64,000 bases of DNA from Bradyrhizobium sp. 141 (GCF_023074055.1 NZ_JADPKR010000113.1:1-64000), one strand, 5' to 3'. Counted from the first letter of the stretch, positions 35,845 to 44,504 are shown. The notes: a model not told the origin generated them from the letters alone. Numbers and translations: made by a program.

Positions 35845-37191
35845 CTACGGCTTGTTCGGATCGAACCGCTTTTCCAGGCCCTTCCAGCAGTCCGCGTAAT
35901 CGTCCTGCAACGTGGGGGCGTTCGCCGCGTGCGCTGTCACACGTTGCGGATAGCGGGTCTCGAACATGAAGGCCATCGTACCCGTCAGCTTCACCGGCTT
36001 CAATTCGCCATTGCTGGCGTGCTCGAAGGCGTCGCGGTCCGGGCCGTGCGGCAGCATGCAATTGTGCAAGCTCATGCCGCCGGGGACGAAGCCTTGCGGC
36101 TTGGCGTCGTAGACGCCGTAGATGAGGCCCATGAACTCGCTCATGATGTTCATGTGATACCAGGGCGGACGGAAGGTGTTGTCGGCCACCATCCAGCGCT
36201 CGGGGAAGATCACGAAGTCGATATTCGCGGTGCCCGCCGTCTCCGACGGTGAGGTCAGCACCGTGAAGATCGAGGGATCGGGATGGTCGAAGCCGATCGC
36301 ACCGACGGGCGAGAAGGTACGCAGATCGTATTTGTAGGGCGCGTAATTGCCGTGCCAGGCGACGACGTCGATCGGCGAATGCGGCAATTTGGTCTTGAAC
36401 AGCGAGCCGCCCCATTTCACGAACAGCTCGGTCGGCGTGTCCTTGTCCTCGTAATGGGCAACCGGCGTGAGGAAGTCGCGCGCATTGGCGAGGCAATTGG
36501 CGCCGATCGGCCCGCGCTCCGGCAACGTGAACGCGCCGCCGTAGTTCTCGCAGAGATAGCCGCGTGCCGGCCCGTTCGGGATCTCGACGCGGAACTTGAC
36601 GCCGCGCGGGATCACCACGATCTCGCCCGGCTCCGCGTCGATGCGGCCGAACTCGGTGACGAGGCGAAGATTGCCCTGCTGCAGCACGAACATCAACTCG
36701 CCATCGGCATTGTAGAAATGCTGGTCCACCATCGACTTGGTGATGAGATAGACGTGCGCGGCCATGCCGGCCTGCGTATTCACATCCCCCGCCGTCGTCA
36801 TGGTCTGCACGCCCTGAACGAAGGTCACCTCCTCCTTCGGAACCGGCGTCGGGTCCCAGCGCATCTGCGCGATCGGCAAATCGTATTCGTGGCACGGCGC
36901 CGAACGCCACAGGCCGGCATCGACCTTCTCGAAACGCCCGGAGTGCTTCACCGAGGGCCGGATACGATAGAGCCAGGAGCGTTCATTGGTGCCGCGGGGC
37001 GCGGTGAAGGGCGAGCCGGACAGTTGCTCGGCGTAGAGTCCATAGGCGCAGCGCTGCGGCGAGTTGCGCCCGATCGGCAACGCGCCCGGCAGCGCCTCGG
37101 TCTCAAAGCTGTTGCCGAAGCCGGACATATAGCCCGGCGTCACCTGAGCCGAGCTTCGGATGATCTGATCAGGCGAGGTGTTGATGTTCAT
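35845..37191 (-). CDS. hmgA: Homogentisate 1,2-dioxygenase
   Basis: Encodes 448 residues from the ATG at 37191, with an unusually strong AGGAGGAGGA site. It opens the homogentisate ring to maleylacetoacetate. Family blocks: YMSGFGNSFETEALPGALPIGRNSPQ at the N-terminus (in parts), FNADGE-like YNADGELMFVLQQG, IGANGLANPRDF-like IGANCLANARDF, VVAWHGNYAPYKYDLRTF and the metal-site region FPERWMVADNTFRPPWYHMNIMSEFMG, which carries the expected His and Glu ligands. The upstream MBL gene ends two bases before the start, so they are one transcript. Confidence 0.96.
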   Translation of the reverse strand: MNINTSPDQIIRSSAQVTPGYMSGFGNSFETEALPGALPIGRNSPQRCAYGLYAEQLSGSPFTAPRGTNERSWLYRIRPSVKHSGRFEKVDAGLWRSAPCHEYDLPIAQMRWDPTPVPKEEVTFVQGVQTMTTAGDVNTQAGMAAHVYLITKSMVDQHFYNADGELMFVLQQGNLRLVTEFGRIDAEPGEIVVIPRGVKFRVEIPNGPARGYLCENYGGAFTLPERGPIGANCLANARDFLTPVAHYEDKDTPTELFVKWGGSLFKTKLPHSPIDVVAWHGNYAPYKYDLRTFSPVGAIGFDHPDPSIFTVLTSPSETAGTANIDFVIFPERWMVADNTFRPPWYHMNIMSEFMGLIYGVYDAKPQGFVPGGMSLHNCMLPHGPDRDAFEHASNGELKPVKLTGTMAFMFETRYPQRVTAHAANAPTLQDDYADCWKGLEKRFDPNKP

Positions 37192-37193
37192 GA

Positions 37194-38150
37194 CTATCCT
37201 CCTCCTTGCAGCGCTGCCCACATTTCCTGGTCGCGCTTGTCGGTCCAGATCACGGGGTCGTCGATCCCCGACGCTTCGTCGAAGGCGCGCGACACGTTGA
37301 ACGGCAGGCAGTGTTCATAGATGGCGAAGCTGTGGAATTTCGGATCCATCACCTCGCGCGTTGCCGCCATCGATTCCTTCAGCGTACGCCCCTTCGCGAT
37401 CGAGATCTCGGCTGCGCCATAGAGCGAGGTGACGAAGTCGCGCGTCATCGCGATGGCTTCGCGCACCGTCGCTGTGCCCTTCAGCGCATCGCCGCGGCCC
37501 GGCGCGATCGCCTTGGGATTGAAGTTGCGGATCTCGTTCAGCGTCAGCGGCCATTCGCGCAAATGCGCATCGCCGCAATAGCAGGCCGAGTGATATTCGA
37601 TGAGGTCGCCGGAGAACATCACCTCGGCATCGGGCACCCAGGCGACGATGTCGCCGGAGGTGTGGCCGGCCCCGAGCTGCATCAGTCGCACCTCGCGCTT
37701 GCCAAGGTAGATCGACATCTCACCTTCGAAGGTCAGCGTCGGCCAAGTCAGGCCGGGGATGCTTTGCGCATCCTGGAACAGCCGCGGGAAGCGGCCATAT
37801 TCGGAATCCCAATCCTGCTTGCCGCGCTCCTCGATCAGCCGATACGTCTCCTGCGAGGCGACGATGCCTTGCGCGTTGTAGGCGGAGGCGCCGAGCACAC
37901 GCACCGCATGATAGTGCGATAGCACGACATATTTGATCGGCTTGTCGGTGACCGCGCGCACGCGCTCGATCACCTTGTTCGCCATCGCGGGTGTTGCCTG
38001 CGCGTCGAACACCAGGCAGCCGTCGTCGCCGACGATCACGGCGGTGTTCGGATCGCCCTCGGCGGTGAAGGCGTAGAGATCAGTGCCGATCTCGGAGAAG
38101 GTGATTGTCTTCTCGGAGAGGTCGCCGGTGGATGCGAAGTTCTTCGCCAT
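37194..38150 (-). CDS. MBL-fold protein of the homogentisate operon, altered metal motif
   Basis: Encodes 318 residues from the ATG at 38150 (AGGA eight bases upstream). The metallo-beta-lactamase fold is recognisable: GCLVFDAQATP, VLSHYHAVRVLGA, GAGHTSGDIVAW and VMFSGDLIEY. The usual HxHxDH metal motif, however, reads H79-Y-H81-A-V83-R84, so the aspartate and third histidine are replaced, while the later His and Asp positions remain. It may bind a single metal or act on a different substrate. It lies between DUF2783 and hmgA with gaps of a few bases, implying a role in aromatic breakdown, perhaps a thioesterase or lactone hydrolase. Function is unknown. Confidence 0.85.
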   Translation of the reverse strand: MAKNFASTGDLSEKTITFSEIGTDLYAFTAEGDPNTAVIVGDDGCLVFDAQATPAMANKVIERVRAVTDKPIKYVVLSHYHAVRVLGASAYNAQGIVASQETYRLIEERGKQDWDSEYGRFPRLFQDAQSIPGLTWPTLTFEGEMSIYLGKREVRLMQLGAGHTSGDIVAWVPDAEVMFSGDLIEYHSACYCGDAHLREWPLTLNEIRNFNPKAIAPGRGDALKGTATVREAIAMTRDFVTSLYGAAEISIAKGRTLKESMAATREVMDPKFHSFAIYEHCLPFNVSRAFDEASGIDDPVIWTDKRDQEMWAALQGGG

Positions 38151-38174
38151 CAATTCGTCCTTCAGGTCATAGGG

Positions 38175-38396
38175 TCATTGTTGTTGCTGTTGCTGCTGGC
38201 CGTCGATCATGCGGCGCTTGGCGAGCGTGATCGCCTCGCGCAGCACATCGATGTCGCCGATATGGTTGGCGAGGATCAGCACCAGCGCCGCGTCTAAATC
38301 GGCGCTCTGCTCCTCCGTGAGACCACGATGCGCCTCGGCGATGGCACGGAAGGCATCGTCGGGTCGCGCGAAGTTGGAGCTGGTGGACAGTGGCAT
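38175..38396 (-). CDS. DUF2783 domain-containing small protein with poly-Gln end
   Basis: Encodes 73 residues from the ATG at 38396 with GAGG upstream. It reads MPLSTSSNFARPDDAFRAI, AHRGLTEEQSADLDAALVLILANHIGDIDVLREAI, a helical DUF2783 protein, a family found beside FAD-dependent aromatic hydroxylases. It ends in seven glutamines encoded by a CAG/CAA microsatellite (38178-38200). It starts nine bases after the hydroxylase stop. It may be a small hydroxylase partner; this is inference from neighbours. Confidence 0.85.
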   Translation of the reverse strand: MPLSTSSNFARPDDAFRAIAEAHRGLTEEQSADLDAALVLILANHIGDIDVLREAITLAKRRMIDGQQQQQQQ

Positions 38397-38404
38397 GAAA
38401 AACC

Positions 38405-40045
38405 TCAATTCAGGCCTTGTGTCAGGCCTTGCGCCCGCGACAGGGCCGCCGCGATCGCCGCCCGTGTCGGATGGCGGAAGCGCGCCGCGACATAGCCGTC
38501 GGGCCGAAGCAGATAGGCGGCGCCCGGCTCGGCGTCATAGCGCTTTGCAACGAGGCCCGCGGGATCGGCAAGTCCGCCCGCGCCGCCGATGCGGATGTCC
38601 TTCACCCCATCGGGCGCAGCGATCGCCGCGCCATTGCTGAACGACAGCAGCGTAAAGTCTGTTCCACCCGTCCGGACTGCATCGGTCAAATAACCCTGCT
38701 CGCCCGCACGCATCGCAACGGGGGCATCGAGCATCGAGCAGCCGGGAGCCGGTCCGGCGCGCCAGGCATCTGCATCCGGCGACGACAACGGCGAATTGTA
38801 ACTGCACGGCACCGACAACCGTCCGCCATTGACCATGCGCTTGCCGAACTCGGTCTCCTTGGCGAGCGACAGCACCGCCTTGCGCAGCCGCGCTTCCTGA
38901 TGCGAGTTCGGTGCCATGAAATCGGTCGAGCGGGTGGATTCGCGGATATTCTCGTCGGCCGCCAGGCTGCGCTCGAGATGATAGCTCTCGAGCAGGCTTG
39001 CGGGCGAAGCGCCCCGCAGCACGCGGTCGAGCTTCCAGGAGAGATTTTCGGCGTCCTCGAGACCCGAGTTGGCGCCTCGCGCGCCGAACGGCGAGACCTG
39101 ATGCGCGGAATCGCCCGCGAAAATCACACGGCCATGGATGAAGCGGTCCATCCGCCGGCATTGGAATTTGTACAGCGAGATCCACTCGAACTCGAACTTG
39201 TCGTGACCGAGCATGCGCGCGATCCGCGGCCGCACGTTCTCCGGCTTCTTCTCGACGACGGGGTCGGCGTAACGATTAAGCTGGAGATCGATGCGCCAGA
39301 CGTCGTCGGGCTGCCGATGCAGCAGCGCTGAACGTCCCGCATGGAACGGCGGATCGAACCAGAACCAGCGCTCGGTCGGGAATTCTGAGGTCATCTTGAC
39401 GTCGGCGATCAGGAACTGGTCCTCGAACACCTGTCCCGCGAACTCGGCGCCGACCATCTGCCGCAGCGAAGACCGCGCGCCGTCGCAGGCGATCACATAT
39501 TGCGCGTGCAGGCGGTAAGCGCCCTCGGGCGTTTCGATCGTCAACAGGGCGGAATCGTTGCGCTGCTCCAGCGCCGTCACCTTGTTGCGCCAGCGCAGGT
39601 CGATCTCGGGCAGATCCTGGATCCGATCGACCAGATAGGCCTCGGCGTAGTATTGCTGGAGGTTGATGAAGGCCGGCCGCTTATGGCCGTCTTCAGGCAG
39701 GAGGTTGAACTGGTAGAGCTGGGAGTCGCCGTGGAAGATCCGGCCAACGCTCCACACCACGCCCTTGGCGACCATGCGGTCGCCAACGCCGAGCCGGTCC
39801 CAATATTCCAGCGACCTCTTCGAGAAGCAGATCGCGCGGGAGCCCTCGCCGATACGGTCGGCGTCATCCAGAAGGACGACGCGCTGGCCGCGCTGGGCGA
39901 GATCGATCGCGAGCGACAGCCCGACCGGGCCGGCGCCGACGACCACGACCGGATGCTCGGCCGGGCTTTGAGCGGCGCGGTCCTGATCGGGATGGCGGCG
40001 ATAACCGAACTGGGCTTTGGCCTGATGCGACTTGGCCTGCGCCAT
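38405..40045 (-). CDS. FAD-dependent aromatic hydroxylase
   Basis: Encodes 546 residues, first gene of the homogentisate operon. Class A flavoprotein monooxygenase motifs: VVVGAGPVGLSLAIDLAQRG (GxGxxG, about residues 33-52), ACDGARSSLR (DG motif) and FAGDSAHQVSPFGARGANSGLEDAENL (GD motif) in parts. It resembles MhpA-type hydroxylases of 3-hydroxyphenyl substrates. Because it leads into hmgA, the likely reaction is hydroxylation of a hydroxyphenylacetate to homogentisate, using NAD(P)H and O2. The exact substrate cannot be read from sequence. It diverges from a MarR regulator. Confidence 0.87.
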   Translation of the reverse strand: MAQAKSHQAKAQFGYRRHPDQDRAAQSPAEHPVVVVGAGPVGLSLAIDLAQRGQRVVLLDDADRIGEGSRAICFSKRSLEYWDRLGVGDRMVAKGVVWSVGRIFHGDSQLYQFNLLPEDGHKRPAFINLQQYYAEAYLVDRIQDLPEIDLRWRNKVTALEQRNDSALLTIETPEGAYRLHAQYVIACDGARSSLRQMVGAEFAGQVFEDQFLIADVKMTSEFPTERWFWFDPPFHAGRSALLHRQPDDVWRIDLQLNRYADPVVEKKPENVRPRIARMLGHDKFEFEWISLYKFQCRRMDRFIHGRVIFAGDSAHQVSPFGARGANSGLEDAENLSWKLDRVLRGASPASLLESYHLERSLAADENIRESTRSTDFMAPNSHQEARLRKAVLSLAKETEFGKRMVNGGRLSVPCSYNSPLSSPDADAWRAGPAPGCSMLDAPVAMRAGEQGYLTDAVRTGGTDFTLLSFSNGAAIAAPDGVKDIRIGGAGGLADPAGLVAKRYDAEPGAAYLLRPDGYVAARFRHPTRAAIAAALSRAQGLTQGLN

Positions 40046-40087
40046 ACACTAACCTCGGCTCTGGTCAGGAGAGGACTGATCTGCTAG

Positions 40088-40107
40088 ATAGTCTCACGTG
40101 CAACTAT
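40088..40107. promoter_or_regulatory. Candidate MarR operator
   Basis: ATAGT-CTCACGTGCA-ACTAT, perfect 5-bp arms around an E-box-like CACGTG centre, in the 110-bp gap between the FAD hydroxylase and the MarR gene. This spacing and position are typical of MarR-family operators. Confidence 0.55.
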
Positions 40108-40155
40108 TTTGGACCGGAGCCGGCCGGCCGTCAACTGGAATTCGGAGCGCTCTCC

Positions 40156-40698
40156 TTGGCGAGGACATCTGGCGATATCGCACTGAAGGCGCGCGAAGCC
40201 GATGAGGCTTCAGCGCGGCCAAAGGCACGGCTCGACCTGTTCAAGTTCGTCCCGTTCCGCCTCAACCGGCTCGCAGCGGAAGTCAGTTCCGCGCTCTCGG
40301 TCGAATATCAGGAACGGCATGGTCTCGACATTCCAGCCTGGCGCGTGATCGCCACGCTCGGGTTCCGCAACGATGCCTGTAGCGCGCAATTCATCTCGCA
40401 ATGCACCCGCACGCACAAATCGACCATCAGCCGGGCGGTCACGACGCTGTTGCATCAAGAGTTGATCGAGCGGGTCGAAAACGAAGCCGACCGCCGCGAA
40501 TTCCGCCTGCAACTGACGAAGAAGGGCCGCGCACTCTACGAAGAGCTGTTCCCGCAATTGCTGCGGCGGGAAGACGAGATCCTCGCCTGCCTTTCTGCGC
40601 AGGAGCGCAAGCAGCTCTCAGTGCTGCTCGGCAAGATTGAGCAGAGCCTCGATTTGATCCAGACCAGCGAAGAGGCCGACGCCAAGCAGGCGTATTGA
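40156..40698 (+). CDS. MarR family transcriptional regulator
   Basis: Encodes 180 residues from a TTG; no better ATG is near. The winged helix-turn-helix spans roughly residues 60-125: LDIPAWRVIATLGF, QCTRTHKSTISRAVTTLLHQELIERVENEADRREFRLQLTKKG in parts, the MarR signature. Preceding and following helices would form the dimer. It is divergent from the aromatic hydroxylase and probably represses that operon until an aromatic effector binds. A palindrome in the shared promoter (40088-40107) fits. Confidence 0.9.
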   Translation: MARTSGDIALKAREADEASARPKARLDLFKFVPFRLNRLAAEVSSALSVEYQERHGLDIPAWRVIATLGFRNDACSAQFISQCTRTHKSTISRAVTTLLHQELIERVENEADRREFRLQLTKKGRALYEELFPQLLRREDEILACLSAQERKQLSVLLGKIEQSLDLIQTSEEADAKQAY

Positions 40699-40801
40699 TT
40701 GAGTCGCCCGCGGGTAGCGCCAGCCCCGTCATCCCCGCGCAACCGCGAAGCGGTTGTCGCTGGAGGTGCGAGGCGCGCGATGCGAAGCATCGCGGGAGGA
40801 G

Positions 40802-40882
40802 CCTCGAAGGATGAACGGCCGAGATGCAACCGCGCGGATCGAGCCGGGCCGTCGCCCTTCGAGGGCCGCTGAAGAAGCGGCC
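40802..40882. repeat. Two small inverted repeats between convergent genes
   Basis: CCTCGAAGG/CCTTCGAGG (40802-40810 and 40856-40864) and GGCCGCT-GAAGA-AGCGGCC (40864-40882). They fall between the convergent MarR and lactonase genes and may act as a transcription barrier; no T-run is present. Confidence 0.5.
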
Positions 40883-40924
40883 ACCTCAGGGTGACGGCGA
40901 TGGGGTCGCGCTCGCTTTACGCCG

Positions 40925-41731
40925 TCACTTCGCAAACGACCGCGACGGCGGCAGGTGCAGCGCCCAGGCCTCGACCTTGTCGCTGGCGCGCGGATAGATC
41001 TCCGTCACGATCGGATCGTGGCCGGGGATGAATCGATCGGCATGGCCGGCGAGACGCTCGATCGTCTCCCAGCCCTGCGCCATGTCGCCGACATTGTAGA
41101 CGATCGGGAACGGGCTGCGCCGCTGCAGATTGGCGTAGTAATGCGCGGCATCGGATGCCAGCACCACCGGCCCGCGCGCGGTTTCGACCTTGACCACCTG
41201 CAAGCCGTCGGAATGGCCGCCGACACGATGCACGGTGACGCCGGGCGCGACTTCGCCGTCGCCGGAATAGAAATTGACGCGCTCGCCATAGACGTGACGC
41301 ACCATCTGCGTGACGTGCTCGACCGAGAATGGATGACGCAGCAGGCCGTTGCACATGCAGCGGCCGGTCGCGTAAGCCATCTCGCGCTCCTGCAGATGGA
41401 AGCGCGCATTCGGGAAGCGATCGAGATTGCCGGCGTGGTCGTAATGCAGATGCGTCACGATGACGTCGCGAATGTTTGACGCCGCAACGCCAAAGCGCTC
41501 CAGTGCATCGACCGGATTGAGCGTCAGCTTGCGCGCCCGCGCGCTCGCCTCCTCGGCATTGAAGCCGGTGTCGACCAGAATGTCGCGGCCGCCGCCGCGG
41601 ATCAGCCAGACGAAATAGTCGAGGTCCTGCGCCGCGCTGTCATGCGGATCGGGCGCCAGAAAGTTCATGCTGGGGGTGCGCGGCGACATCGTCGCATAGC
41701 GCAGGGCGTAGATCTCGTAGGCGTTTCCCAT
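40925..41731 (-). CDS. MBL-fold hydrolase, N-acyl homoserine lactonase-like
   Basis: Encodes 268 residues from the ATG at 41731 (MGNAYEIYALRYATMSPRTPS). The canonical dinuclear zinc motif HLHYDHAGN (HxHxDH) is present, with HRVGGHSDGLQVV, LASDAAHYY and FIPGHDP supplying the further ligands. Quorum-quenching AHL lactonases such as AiiA/AttM share this layout. It would open the lactone of acyl-homoserine lactones or of another lactone metabolite. It is a single gene; a perfect CRP-type palindrome lies about 110 bp upstream. Confidence 0.85.
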   Translation of the reverse strand: MGNAYEIYALRYATMSPRTPSMNFLAPDPHDSAAQDLDYFVWLIRGGGRDILVDTGFNAEEASARARKLTLNPVDALERFGVAASNIRDVIVTHLHYDHAGNLDRFPNARFHLQEREMAYATGRCMCNGLLRHPFSVEHVTQMVRHVYGERVNFYSGDGEVAPGVTVHRVGGHSDGLQVVKVETARGPVVLASDAAHYYANLQRRSPFPIVYNVGDMAQGWETIERLAGHADRFIPGHDPIVTEIYPRASDKVEAWALHLPPSRSFAK

Positions 41732-42105
41732 GGTTCTTGCTTGCTTTTCTGAGTGGGGCTTCCGGGACGATCCTGCGCAGCAAGCCATTGTCCGCTGCAA
41801 AGGTCAAACGCCTCGCGGCGCGACGGGGCAGGCCTTTCAATGTGAGACCAATCACATTTTCGTCGCGATGGAGGTCCTAACGTGCCGCCGGCAAGATCGA
41901 GCCGGATCACGTCGAGCACAGACATGACAGACTGTTTAATTCCCCTTGCGGCGCGCCCGGACGTTGCGGTCAATCGTCGCGATAACGCCGAATCTCCAAG
42001 TAGTTGACGCCCCCCGTCCCCGGTTTGATAATGCAGGAAGCGTAAGTTAAGGTCGCCGCGGCGCAAAGCTGGGAACGGCGCCTTTTTGGCTGGACCGCGC
42101 TGATT
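41732..42105. other. Divergent intergenic region, lactonase / caspase-fold gene
   Basis: This 374-bp region holds the promoters of two divergent genes. The one clear element is the CRP-like palindrome at 41839-41858. A short repeat-like stretch and a TCGCGATAACGCCG block follow, but no gene or RNA is evident. Confidence 0.5.
41839..41858. promoter_or_regulatory. Perfect CRP-type palindrome
   Basis: AATGTGAGACCAATCACATT: TGTGA and TCACA spaced by six bases with AAT/ATT extensions, matching the CRP consensus core exactly. It lies 108-127 bp before the lactonase start and about 250 bp before the caspase-fold gene, so either or both could be controlled. Confidence 0.65.
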
Positions 42106-43632
42106 ATGAAAATTCGCTTCTTTTTTCTTCTGCCCCTGCTCATCTCACTCGTCCCGACCGCCCCATCGCTTGCGGCCGGGGACCGTTTTGCGCTGGTCAT
42201 TGGCAACGCCAAATATCCGGATGCGGACGCCCCGCTGAAGGAACCGATCAACGATGCGCGCGACGTCGCCGACGAGCTCAAGCGCGACGGCTTTGCGGTC
42301 GAGATCGGCGAGAATCTGACCGGCGACGGCATGCGCCGCGCCTTCGACAAGCTCTACGGCAAGATCAAGCCGGGATCGGTGGCGCTGGTATTCTTCAGCG
42401 GCTTCGGCATCCAATCGGCGCGCCAGAGCTACATGCTGCCGATCGATGCGCAGATCTGGACGGAATCCGACGTGCGCCGCGACGGTTTCAGCCTTGAGAC
42501 CGTCCTCGGCGAGCTCAACACCCGCGGCGCCGGCGTGAAGATCGCGCTGGTTGACGCCTCCAGGCGGAACCCGTTCGAGCGCCGGTTCCGCAGCTTCTCG
42601 GCCGGCCTGACCCCGGTCATCGCGCCGAACGGCACGCTGGTGATGTATTCGGCGGCGCTGGCCTCGGTGGTCTCGGACGCCGGCGGCGATCACAGCCTGT
42701 TCGTCCAGGAGCTCCTCAAGGAAATCCGCGTCCCCGACCTGATGGCCGAGGAGACGCTGAACCGGACCAAGATGGGCGTCACCCGCGCTTCCCGCGGCGA
42801 GCAGGTGCCGTGGATATCCTCTTCATTGGCCGAAGATTTCTCGTTCAGCCCGGGAGCCGGCGGATCGCGTCCGGCACCGGCGACGCCGCCTGCGCCTCCC
42901 GCGCCGCCGCCGGTCGCCGCCAACAACCCGCCGCCGCCCGCGCCGCCGCCTCCGCCGCCGAAGCCGGCCGACACTGCCGCGGCCCCCGCGCCTGCTCCGC
43001 CACCTGCGCCTGTTCCCGCGCCGGCCCCGAAGCCGCAAGTCGAGGCCGCTCTGCCCCCGCCGCCACCGCCGGTGAAACCAAATGATGCCGCTCCGGCGCC
43101 GAGCACGGACAGCGGGCCGAGTGCCGCCGCCCTGGCCGACGATCCCACGATCAAGGGCCTGACGTCCAAGATCGCCGCCAATCCGGACGACGTGAACGCG
43201 CTGTATCGGCGCGGCCAGGTCTATGCCAGCAAGGGCGCCTACAACCTCGCCATCAAGGATTTCGACGACACGCTTCGGATCAACTCGAAGGACGTCGAGG
43301 CGCTGAACAACCGGTGCTGGACCCGCACCGTGGTCGGCGACCTCCAGGGCGCGCTGAAGGATTGCAACGAGGCGCTGCGGCTGCGGCCGAACTTCGTCGA
43401 TGCGCTGGATAGCCGGGGGCTCGTCAATCTCAAGTCGGGCGCGGTTAAGAATGCCATCGCCGATTTCGATGCGGCCCTGAAGATCAACCCGCGCCTGACC
43501 TCCTCGCTCTATGGCCGCGGCCTCGCCAAGCAGCGCAACGGCTCCGCCCAGGAAGGCGCGCTCGATATCGCCAACGCCAAGGCGATGGATCCGAACATCG
43601 TTCAGGAGTTCGCAAGCTACGGAGTGCGTTGA
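42106..43632 (+). CDS. Secreted caspase-fold protein, catalytically inactive, with TPR repeats
   Basis: Encodes 508 residues. Residues 1-24 are a signal peptide (cut near SLAA-GD). Residues 25-240 match the peptidase C14 (caspase) domain: RFALVIGNAKYPDAD, then FFSGFGIQSARQSYMLPIDA, where F100 replaces the catalytic His of SGHG, and LVDASRRNPFERRF, where S152 replaces the catalytic Cys of DAC. The protein is therefore a pseudo-caspase. A Pro/Ala-rich linker (about 245-335) leads to three or four TPR repeats (about 350-500). It is probably a periplasmic scaffold. It is the only gene on this strand before the OmpA-like gene. Confidence 0.88.
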   Translation: MKIRFFFLLPLLISLVPTAPSLAAGDRFALVIGNAKYPDADAPLKEPINDARDVADELKRDGFAVEIGENLTGDGMRRAFDKLYGKIKPGSVALVFFSGFGIQSARQSYMLPIDAQIWTESDVRRDGFSLETVLGELNTRGAGVKIALVDASRRNPFERRFRSFSAGLTPVIAPNGTLVMYSAALASVVSDAGGDHSLFVQELLKEIRVPDLMAEETLNRTKMGVTRASRGEQVPWISSSLAEDFSFSPGAGGSRPAPATPPAPPAPPPVAANNPPPPAPPPPPPKPADTAAAPAPAPPPAPVPAPAPKPQVEAALPPPPPPVKPNDAAPAPSTDSGPSAAALADDPTIKGLTSKIAANPDDVNALYRRGQVYASKGAYNLAIKDFDDTLRINSKDVEALNNRCWTRTVVGDLQGALKDCNEALRLRPNFVDALDSRGLVNLKSGAVKNAIADFDAALKINPRLTSSLYGRGLAKQRNGSAQEGALDIANAKAMDPNIVQEFASYGVR

Positions 43633-43776
43633 TATTTTTTTGGGTTGAGGCGGTCGAAGCCTCGAACCTTGAACAGCCCAAGGAAGACTAATGGGCGGAT
43701 GTCGCAACAGGTCTTTTCCGAGGCCCATTGCTGGAAATTGGAAGCACGCAAGCTGGCTGCGCAGGAGGGACTGGCT

Positions 43777-44448
43777 ATGAGATTGGCTGCAAAGGGACTG
43801 ACCGCGATCCTGTCCATTATCACCATCGGCGCCGCTCTGTCGCTGCCGACCTCGTTCGCCTTCGCCGGCGAAGAAAGCAACAGCAAGAACGTCACCGAGG
43901 ACGAGATCGTCCGCGCACTGGCGCCGGCGCCGAAGAAGCCCCTGACCCGCGGCCTCTCGATCGCCCCGCAGGCCGATCCCGCGCCGAATGCGGCGGAAAC
44001 CAAGCTGATCCAGTCCGTTCGCGGCCGCTCGACGCGCTCGCTGTCGTCGACCGAGCGCGAGGAAATCGCCTCAGTCGCCAAGGACAAGCCGAATATCGAT
44101 CTCGAAATCACCTTCGACTACAACTCGGCCAATATCAGTGCCAAATCGATGGCCTCCGTGCAGGCGCTGGGCCGTGCGCTCACCAGCCCCGACCTCAAGG
44201 GCTCGACCTTCGTGGTCGCCGGCCATACCGACGCCGCCGGCGGCGAGGCCTACAACCAGGACCTGTCGGAGCGCCGCGCGGATTCGATCAAGCGCTACCT
44301 CGTCGACAAGTACAGCATCTCCGCAACCGACCTGGTCACCGTCGGCTACGGCAAGAGCAAGCTGAAGGACCCGAGCCAACCGATGGCGGAGGCCAACCGC
44401 CGCGTGCAGGTCGTCAACATGGAAAACAAGACCACCGCATCGAAGTGA
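43777..44448 (+). CDS. OmpA-family peptidoglycan-associated protein
   Basis: Encodes 223 residues from the ATG at 43777, which has CAGGAGGGA upstream; an upstream in-frame extension is ignored. A signal peptide covers residues 1-29 (AFA-GEES). The C-terminal domain (about 100-215) is OmpA-like: LEITFDYNSANIS, FVVAGHTDAAGGEAYNQDLSERRADSIKRYL, LVTVGYGKSK and MAEANRRVQV, with the conserved Asp and Arg that bind diaminopimelate. There is no beta-barrel, so it is a soluble or periplasmic anchor between envelope and peptidoglycan. A strong terminator follows. Confidence 0.88.
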   Translation: MRLAAKGLTAILSIITIGAALSLPTSFAFAGEESNSKNVTEDEIVRALAPAPKKPLTRGLSIAPQADPAPNAAETKLIQSVRGRSTRSLSSTEREEIASVAKDKPNIDLEITFDYNSANISAKSMASVQALGRALTSPDLKGSTFVVAGHTDAAGGEAYNQDLSERRADSIKRYLVDKYSISATDLVTVGYGKSKLKDPSQPMAEANRRVQVVNMENKTTASK

Positions 44449-44504
44449 GCACGACGTAATCCTTTGCAGTGACAAGTCGTGATGTGGTGTAAAGTCTCGC
44501 TTCC

